From positions 1 through 11,272 of the forward strand of contig PMOF01000277.1 of assembly GCA_003162495.1 (NCBI GenBank): a stretch of 11,272 nt of DNA, read 5' to 3'. Below the pieces are notes generated by a model, which was not told the DNA's origin, did no database searches, and was given only the letters and a program-made list of their open reading frames with translations. The stretch is from Acidobacteriaceae bacterium. Its GTDB lineage: Bacteria > Acidobacteriota > Terriglobia > Terriglobales > Acidobacteriaceae. Positions 6,858-11,272 of this stretch are shown here, in pieces; position 1 is the first letter of the stretch, and each line of letters opens with the position of its first letter. Both the position numbers and the translations under genes were made by a program.

Positions 6858-8159
6858 ATGGACAGGCTGATTCTCATTACGCTGCTGGTCAAGCTGGGCG
6901 TGGTTGCCTCGCTGGCCAGCATCCTGGCCCGCGTAGTCACTTTCCGGCGGCTGATTTTTGCCGAGCGCCGCAGTCCGCGCCAAACCCTGGCCCTGCTGGC
7001 GTTTTTTCTGGTGCCGCTTACGCTGGGCGTGTGGGTGCGCACCATCGTGCCAAACTTTCTGGCCGCCGACATCTCTTTTGAGACGGTGATTCTGCTGGGT
7101 CTGCTGCTGGGGCCGGGCTGGGCCATGCTGGGCGGAGCGGTGCTGGCCGGCCCCGCGGTCCATCACCATGAGTATCTGGCCCTGCCTTTCAATGTCGCGC
7201 TGGGCCTGGCAGCCGGCATACTGGGCCGCATCGTCGAAAAAGAAGAGATCTGGTCGTTCACCCCATTCATTGACCTGAGCCTCTATCGCTGGGTGCGCCG
7301 CAATCTGCGCAAGCCGCAAATCGATCGTCAGATCCTGCTGCTGTTTCTCATCGCCGCCATGGAAATGGCGCGGGACTGGATTGCGCACCTCTATGCTCAT
7401 CCGCCGCGGCTGTTTGCGCTACTCGCCAGTCAGCCTTGGATTCAGGTGCTGGTTTGGCTCAGCGCGCCCATCATGGTGGGCATCGCACTGAAAGTTTGGA
7501 ACGCCCTGCGCATCGAGCTCACGCTCGAAGAACAGAAGCGCCTGCTTCTGGAAGCGCGGCTCGACGCACTGCAGCGCCAGATCAATCCCCACTTCCTGTT
7601 CAACACGCTCAATTCCATTGGCTCGCTGGTGCGCATGAAACCTGAACTGGCTCGCGAGATGATCGTGAAGCTGGCCAATATTCTGCGCGCCCTGCTCAAG
7701 GACCACGACACTTACGTCCCGTTGCGCGAGGAGTTGAGTTTTACCGACGATTATCTGGACATTGAAGTGGTGCGTTTCGGCGCCGACAAGCTGAAAGTCG
7801 AGAAAGAGATCGACCCGCGAACACTGGCCGTGCTGGTGCCCAGCATTCTGCTGCAGCCGCTGATCGAGAACAGCATCAAGCACGGCCTGGAGCCGCGGCT
7901 TCGCGGCGGCACGGTGACCTTGCGCAGCCGTCTCGAGGGCGATCGCGTATTGATTGAGGTGGCCGACGACGGCGTGGGCATGGGCAACCGGCCGGATTCG
8001 GCTTTGCCCCGCGCCGGCAACGGCATCGGTATGAAGAATGTGCAGGAGCGGCTAGAAGTTCTTTATGGCAATCAGGCGCGATTTACCATCGTCAGCAATC
8101 CGGGCAGGGGCACGCTGGTCTCCATCGAGATTCCCGCGAACCTTCCCGAAACGCTTTAA
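6858..8159 (+). CDS. LytS-like membrane sensor histidine kinase
   Basis: The protein is 433 residues. Residues 1-125 are hydrophobic with about four to five membrane segments of the LytS 5TM type, and two more hydrophobic stretches follow (about 157-172 and 191-212). The histidine kinase (PF06580-type) region has the phospho-acceptor His245 in QINPHFLFNTLNSI. The ATPase domain shows the N-box LIENSIKHG (335-343), DDGVGM (370-375), GNGIGM (387-392) and GRGT (416-419). No GAF domain sits between membrane part and kinase, unlike classical LytS. Such kinases normally pair with a LytTR response regulator, but none is in this window. The ATG at 6858 gives the MDRLILITLLVKLGVVASL start; in-frame ATGs at 6837 and 6804 are alternatives, none with a good ribosome site. 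A TACATT hexamer at 6843-6848 suggests a very short leader. Confidence 0.92.
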   Translation: MDRLILITLLVKLGVVASLASILARVVTFRRLIFAERRSPRQTLALLAFFLVPLTLGVWVRTIVPNFLAADISFETVILLGLLLGPGWAMLGGAVLAGPAVHHHEYLALPFNVALGLAAGILGRIVEKEEIWSFTPFIDLSLYRWVRRNLRKPQIDRQILLLFLIAAMEMARDWIAHLYAHPPRLFALLASQPWIQVLVWLSAPIMVGIALKVWNALRIELTLEEQKRLLLEARLDALQRQINPHFLFNTLNSIGSLVRMKPELAREMIVKLANILRALLKDHDTYVPLREELSFTDDYLDIEVVRFGADKLKVEKEIDPRTLAVLVPSILLQPLIENSIKHGLEPRLRGGTVTLRSRLEGDRVLIEVADDGVGMGNRPDSALPRAGNGIGMKNVQERLEVLYGNQARFTIVSNPGRGTLVSIEIPANLPETL

Positions 8160-8410
8160 GCCTCGACGCGAGTGCGCGAAGCCGGGCGCGCTTTGGAACG
8201 CGCTCCAAGCCATAGCTCGTACTCTTGTCTGACCGAAATGCCGGGCTTCCTAAAGGGGCGGACTGCGTGGGAAAGGTACAGGATGAACTCGTTGTCATCC
8301 TCGCCGGTGCTGGCATCGGCAAATGAGAATTCGACGGCAGCGACCTCGTGTTCAGGCTGCTTCTTATCGCCGTAGGACAACCAGTTCAGGAACCCGGTTT
8401 TACTGCTCAT
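8156..8410 (-). CDS. Small hypothetical protein, 84 residues
   Basis: I do not recognise this protein. It is soluble, with an N-terminal SSKTGFLNWLSYGDKK, an acidic middle (VEFSFADASTGEDDNEF, about 26-42), an apparent strand FILYLSHAV, and a basic Arg/Lys-rich tail (about 70-84). The start at 8410 is set by GGAGG (8420-8424 on the plus strand) 9 bases upstream. The frame is open for 79 codons further, but that extension is an Arg/Ala-rich composition without a ribosome site. It converges with the LytS-like gene, and the two stops overlap in the palindrome TTAA (8156-8159). A functional link to the kinase is not shown. Confidence 0.65.
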   Translation of the reverse strand: MSSKTGFLNWLSYGDKKQPEHEVAAVEFSFADASTGEDDNEFILYLSHAVRPFRKPGISVRQEYELWLGARSKARPASRTRVEA

Positions 8411-8647
8411 GCCGACCATCCTCCATCGCAAGGGGTGCGCGCGACGTTTTCTTGTTGCACGCTGAAGCGACTGTTGATGGAACGAGGATTCCACTTCCGG
8501 CGCGACCGGTCTATCGCACTTTCGAGTGATAAGGGGAGCGGCATGGGTTAGTGCTGCGGCGCTTTCGTAATGAGCGAGGCCGCGCAATAGCCTCCGCTCA
8601 GCCCCGCGCCGGCGCGCTGCCGAGGCCTGCAACGTTCGAGGGGTCAC

Positions 8648-9088
8648 TCAGATGGCGTCAATCATCCGCTTCAGGATGTCCGCAGCCGTTTGCAGAGCCG
8701 CCCGCTCCGCCGCGTCCAGGGCGCCGATTTGCTGAGCAAGCGCCCGCACGCGCCGCTCGCGGGCCCGCATCAGCAGATTCCTGCCCGCCTGGGTCGCGGC
8801 GATACGCGTGCTGCGGCCATCCTTGGCGTTCTTTCTCTTCGTCACAAGCCTATGCTCGGCCAGCGCATCCACAATCCGCGACATCGTCGGCGGACGAACC
8901 TGCTCGGCCTGGGCTAGATCGCCCAGCGTCACCGGTCCCGCGAAGACGATGACGGAAAGAGCCGAGAGGCGCGGTGCATTCAGACCGCTGTTCGCATCTT
9001 GCCTGCGCAGCTTGCGGAGCAGGTGTATGGCCGCGGAGTGGATACGATCGGCGAGATTTTGCGAATTCTTTGAGATTTTGTTTGCCAT
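8648..9088 (-). CDS. MarR-family transcriptional regulator
   Basis: This 146-residue protein has the MarR winged helix-turn-helix layout. An N-terminal dimerisation helix spans about 9-30. The DNA-binding core follows, with TLGDLAQAEQVRPPTMSRIVDALAEHRLVTKRK (about 54-86) as helices and recognition helix. The wing KNAKDGRSTRIAATQAG (86-102) holds the conserved Asp90/Arg92 pair, and C-terminal helices close the dimer. MarR proteins are usually repressors that release DNA on binding aromatic ligands or on oxidation. No cysteine is present, so thiol-based sensing of the OhrR kind is unlikely. It diverges from the VOC gene across 54 bases that hold a palindrome, so it probably represses itself and that gene. 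No Shine-Dalgarno site precedes the ATG at 9088, and the -10 candidate TATCAT (9108-9103) implies a leader of only about 8 bases. Confidence 0.93.
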   Translation of the reverse strand: MANKISKNSQNLADRIHSAAIHLLRKLRRQDANSGLNAPRLSALSVIVFAGPVTLGDLAQAEQVRPPTMSRIVDALAEHRLVTKRKNAKDGRSTRIAATQAGRNLLMRARERRVRALAQQIGALDAAERAALQTAADILKRMIDAI

Positions 9089-9101
9089 GGCTAGCCGTTT
9101 T

Positions 9102-9107
9102 TATGAT
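9102..9107 (+). promoter_or_regulatory. -10 box of the VOC gene promoter
   Basis: TATGAT matches -10 at five of six positions; TTGTTT at 9078-9083 is a weak -35 at 18 bases. Transcription would begin near 9114, which is the first base of the palindrome 9114-9126, so a bound regulator would block initiation. Confidence 0.45.
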
Positions 9108-9113
9108 ATATCG

Positions 9114-9126
9114 TTAGCTGAGCTAA
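9114..9126. promoter_or_regulatory. Palindromic operator for the MarR regulator
   Basis: TTAGCT-G-AGCTAA is a perfect 6-base inverted repeat around one base; a further outer C-G pair (9112/9128) extends it with one mismatch. It lies in the 54-base spacer between the divergent marR and VOC genes. It covers the likely start site of the VOC transcript and sits between the probable -35 (TTCATT, 9130-9125) and -10 (TATCAT, 9108-9103) of marR. Size, symmetry and position are typical of a MarR dimer site. Confidence 0.7.
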
Positions 9127-9142
9127 TGAAATGGAGGTCCCG

Positions 9143-9556
9143 ATGAGCGCCGAAACCAAGGACAAGACCGTAACCACCCAATCCGCCGTACACTTCGACA
9201 AGATCGGGCAGATCGCCATCTCCGTTCGCGATCTGGCACGGTCGAAGGATTTTTACCAGAAGACACTCGGCATGAAGTTTCTCTTCGATGCCGGCGCCAT
9301 GTGTTTCTTTCAATGCGGGGATATTCGCTTCACGATCGGCGTCTCCGAGGAGCCTTTCTCTTGTGGCGGCACAATTCTGTACTTCAAGGTTGAGGACATC
9401 CACCAGGCACATGCATTCTTGAAAGAGCAAGGAGTGGTGTTTCATCAGGCTCCGCACCTGGTCGCCAAGATGCCCGATCACGATTTGTGGATTGCTTTCC
9501 TGAAGGACCCGGATGACAACGTGATCGGAATGATGAGCGAGATTCCGCGCGCTTGA
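9143..9556 (+). CDS. VOC-family (glyoxalase/dioxygenase fold) protein
   Basis: The 137-residue product is a single-chain vicinal-oxygen-chelate protein with two beta-alpha-beta-beta-beta modules. The first module opens with IGQIAISVRDLARSKDFYQKTLG (21-43) and the second with GTILYFKVEDIHQAHAFLKEQG (76-97). Likely metal ligands are Gln23, His113 (in PDHDLWIAFLKDP) and Glu133 (in GMMSE); Gln in the first position is also found in human glyoxalase I. The family includes glyoxalases, fosfomycin-type resistance enzymes and extradiol dioxygenases; the substrate here is unknown. The ATG at 9143 is chosen because GGAGG (9133-9137) lies 5 bases upstream; an in-frame ATG at 9131 would overlap that site. 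It is divergent from marR and very likely its target, so it may detoxify the ligand that MarR senses. Confidence 0.92.
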   Translation: MSAETKDKTVTTQSAVHFDKIGQIAISVRDLARSKDFYQKTLGMKFLFDAGAMCFFQCGDIRFTIGVSEEPFSCGGTILYFKVEDIHQAHAFLKEQGVVFHQAPHLVAKMPDHDLWIAFLKDPDDNVIGMMSEIPRA

Positions 9557-9591
9557 TCGGCCGACCGATGACTTAAACTCCAGCGTCCAGC

Positions 9592-10761
9592 TTACGGTTG
9601 CGCTTCCAGCGCCAGCACTGCGTAGCTGGTGGCGGCATCGCTCATGAATTTGCCCACATCGGATTGGAGGTCACGGTTCTTGTTCAGCGACCACGCCGTC
9701 CACGCACCGGTGTTCTTATCCTGATTGGCCTTGAGCCAGGCGATGCCGCGCGCAACCTGCGGGCCGCGCGCGACCTGCGGATGGGCGTGCGCATCCAGGG
9801 CAGTCTCCTCAAGCACCAGTACGGTCAGGCCGGTAGCGTAGCCGTCCGATCGCGTTTCGAGCGGCGTCTTGTCCCGGCGCTCCCACGAGCCAAGGTCGGT
9901 CAGGCTCCAACCGCCGTCGCCGTGCTGCAGGCGGTTTAGATCGTCCATCAGCCCGGTCCGCTGGGCGGCGGTGAGCAGATCGGGGAAGCAATTCGAAGCC
10001 CAGAGCGCCACAACTTTATTCAGCAGCGGCTGCGCTTCGTAATGAGTTTTCAGATAACCATGCAAAAGGGCCAGATTGGGCGCGATCCTGGGGTCATCGC
10101 GATAGTGATCGGGTGCGTTGCCCACGGCGACGGCAAACAGCGCCGCCCAATGATATTGCGACTCGTTCGATTCCCACGGCGTGTAGGCGAAGTTCTGCCA
10201 AACCCACGCACCGGCATCTGCGCCAGTCTTGGATTGCAGCGCCCAGGCATTGTCGAGCGCCATCCGCGCTGTGTCGCTCAGGTGGCCCTGGCGCGTGTCG
10301 TAGCCGAGCAGGATCACGGAATTCAGCACCGATTCGGCGTTGCGCGATTCGACCTCCTTCCCGGCTCCGGAGAGAACGTCGCTGTAGAACGGCTGCATCT
10401 GATTCCATCCGCGCACGCGCTTCTCCACGCTGGCCAGCATCACCAGCTCTGAAGGCGAAGGGCCTTGCTCGCCTAGTTCGTGACGCAGCGCCGGACGCGC
10501 CAGCCCGTAGGGCGCCTGGGTGTGGCAGGAGACACACAGCGTCTGGTGATCCTTCTGCGCTCGATCCCAGCCCTGCCACCATACCTCGCGGCTGTCGAGA
10601 TAGCGCGCGGCGGCCTGGCGATCCCAACCGGCAGCGGTCGTGACATCCGGCTTGTCCGCCGCCAGAACGTGCCGTGTGGGCACGACGGTGAACGGACAGG
10701 ACCCTGCGACCACGGCTACGCAAGCCAAGCCCAGGCAACTCAAGAGCGACGTGTTGCGCAT
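9592..10761 (-). CDS. Exported heme c protein with squalene-cyclase-like alpha/alpha-toroid repeats
   Basis: The 389-residue protein begins with a probable signal peptide (hydrophobic 5-20, possible cleavage after HVLAA, near 35). A single heme c motif, CVSCH (76-80), follows in [22 protein letters not shown]. The rest is helical repeats like those of prenyltransferase/squalene-cyclase toroids, with QW-type motifs [11 protein letters not shown] (289-299) and [12 protein letters not shown] (346-357) and helix ends such as [12 protein letters not shown] (318-329). The DxDD motif of class II terpene cyclases is absent, so it is unlikely to be a cyclase. It should act in the periplasm, perhaps as an electron-transfer or structural protein. 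The start at 10761 has GGAGG (10770-10774 on the plus strand) 8 bases upstream; the frame runs 35 codons further without a signal. The gene stands alone and faces the VOC gene tail to tail. Partner and substrate are unknown. Confidence 0.82.
   Translation of the reverse strand: MRNTSLLSCLGLACVAVVAGSCPFTVVPTRHVLAADKPDVTTAAGWDRQAAARYLDSREVWWQGWDRAQKDHQTLCVSCHTQAPYGLARPALRHELGEQGPSPSELVMLASVEKRVRGWNQMQPFYSDVLSGAGKEVESRNAESVLNSVILLGYDTRQGHLSDTARMALDNAWALQSKTGADAGAWVWQNFAYTPWESNESQYHWAALFAVAVGNAPDHYRDDPRIAPNLALLHGYLKTHYEAQPLLNKVVALWASNCFPDLLTAAQRTGLMDDLNRLQHGDGGWSLTDLGSWERRDKTPLETRSDGYATGLTVLVLEETALDAHAHPQVARGPQVARGIAWLKANQDKNTGAWTAWSLNKNRDLQSDVGKFMSDAATSYAVLALEAQP
9746..9781. repeat. 18-base in-frame tandem duplication inside the heme c/toroid gene
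   Basis: Two adjacent 18-base units (9746-9763 and 9764-9781) differ at two positions and encode PQVARG twice in a row. They lie in the loop before the helix of the last visible toroid repeat, so the insertion is likely tolerated. This looks like recent slippage in a GC-rich stretch. Confidence 0.7.
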
Positions 10762-10946
10762 GCTTTCGACCTCCGGAGACGGCGAGTGAAAATCGTAACT
10801 GCAACGGTCCTGTGCGGAGAACAAGCTTTCTCGCCAGAATACGGCAGGCGGGCCCCGCTGCGGCATTTTTTCAGCGGAATTCCAATTCGGACCGGCAGTG
10901 CCCAGGCCGTCAACACCATGGCTTCGAAATGCACAACCGTTCGCTG

Positions 10947-10952
10947 TATGCT
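10947..10952 (+). promoter_or_regulatory. Candidate -10 box of a leaderless walJ-like transcript
   Basis: TATGCT (four of six to consensus) ends 6 bases before the ATG at 10959, the same spacing as the candidate -10 of ribA. No Shine-Dalgarno site precedes the ATG. The -35 candidate TTCGAA (10923-10928) is weak. Confidence 0.35.
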
Positions 10953-10958
10953 CAGACC

Positions 10959-11272
10959 ATGGTGCGCTTCACGGTTCTGGCTTCCGGCTCCAAGGGCAAC
11001 AGCACGGTGATCACAGGCGGCCGCACGCGCATCCTGGTCGATGCCGGTCTGAGCTGCCGGGAGCTGTTCCGGCGCATGCGGCTGGCGGGCGAAGAGCCGG
11101 AGACCCTGGACGCCATCCTCATCACCCACGAGCATTCCGACCATATCAACGGGCTGGCCGTGACTGCCCGCAAGCTGGGCATTCCCGTTTATCTGACCGA
11201 GGGTACCCACCGCGCCTGGATGCGCTGGCTGACGCCGCGCCGGCAGATGACCTATGCCCAGTGGCTGGAACA
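10959..11272 (+). CDS. MBL-fold metal-dependent hydrolase, YycJ/WalJ type, cut by window edge
   Basis: The first 104 codons are present. The start [15 protein letters not shown] (4-18) and the strand [17 protein letters not shown] are characteristic of the YycJ/WalJ group of metallo-beta-lactamase-fold proteins. The metal-binding HxHxDH motif is complete: His57, His59, Asp61 and His62 in [12 protein letters not shown]. WalJ-type proteins are thought to be DNA exonucleases tied to cell-wall or replication control in Firmicutes; the role here is not established. The full family length is about 260 residues, so more than half lies outside the window. ATG 10959 matches the family start; an in-frame ATG at 10929 would add 10 residues but has no ribosome site either. 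It is divergent from the heme c/toroid gene across 197 bases in which I see nothing else. Confidence 0.92.
   Translation, partial: MVRFTVLASGSKGNSTVITGGRTRILVDAGLSCRELFRRMRLAGEEPETLDAILITHEHSDHINGLAVTARKLGIPVYLTEGTHRAWMRWLTPRRQMTYAQWLE

Noticed and set aside
8517..8528. CACT-TTCG-AGTG mini-hairpin in the 8411-8647 spacer
   Set aside because: A 4-pair stem is expected by chance and has no T-run or other supporting context.
8411..8647. Upstream extension of the 84-residue gene to 163 residues
   Set aside because: The extra part is Arg/Ala-rich without ribosome site, while a strong GGAGG sits correctly before the ATG at 8410.
9556..9569. Short inverted repeat ATCGG-CCGA-CCGAT after the VOC gene, as a terminator
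   Set aside because: The stem is only 5 pairs and no T-run follows on either strand.
10693..10761. Lipoprotein signal in the heme c/toroid protein (Cys22)
   Set aside because: The residues before the cysteine (AGS) do not fit the lipobox well, and an ordinary signal-peptide cleavage site (HVLAA) lies downstream.

Overview
The window is ordinary high-GC bacterial chromosome carrying 14 protein-coding genes, two of them cut by the window edges. The lineage is most likely Acidobacteriota (Terriglobia). This rests on my recollection of similar LytS-type kinases and small hypothetical proteins in that group, on the GC-rich sequence, and on a degenerate GGGACCA-type repeat between genes. No marker gene confirms it. 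There is no rRNA, tRNA, CRISPR array, transposase or phage gene.

Left third (1-4402), mostly minus strand: a lower-glycolysis cluster read right to left, gapA - RidA-like - pgk - (interruption) - tpiA. The common gap-pgk-tpi order is broken between pgk and tpiA by an orphan Phd/YefM-type antitoxin gene on the plus strand and an acidic 208-residue protein of unknown function with its own likely promoter. A strong hairpin (3341-3375) lies between gapA and the RidA-like gene. The RidA-like protein lacks the arginine that defines imine-hydrolysing RidA proteins.

Middle (4403-8159): a 308-base divergent control region contains a perfect CRP-type palindrome, TGTGA-N6-TCACA. It is followed by a two-gene plus-strand unit: a P-loop kinase of polynucleotide-kinase type with a long proline-rich N-terminal tail, and a DinB-fold protein. 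These converge on ribA (GTP cyclohydrolase II, riboflavin synthesis). ribA diverges from a LytS-like sensor histidine kinase across a short spacer that holds a degenerate 6-7-bp repeat.

Right third (8156-11272): a small unknown protein converges on the kinase. A MarR regulator diverges from a glyoxalase-fold (VOC) protein over a 54-base spacer holding a 13-bp palindrome, which is very likely the MarR operator. Next comes an exported protein combining one c-type heme site with an alpha/alpha-toroid (squalene-cyclase-like) repeat domain. At the right edge is the start of a YycJ/WalJ-type metallo-beta-lactamase-fold hydrolase.

I see no clear new multi-gene system. The points most worth a second look are the heme c/toroid protein, the insertion inside the glycolytic cluster, the Arg-less RidA between gapA and pgk, the two palindromic operators, the gapA-ridA hairpin, and two genes (ribA, walJ) that look leaderless, each with a -10-like hexamer exactly 6 bases before the ATG. 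Both tail-to-tail gene pairs with touching ends share a palindromic 4-base stop (CTAG, TTAA).
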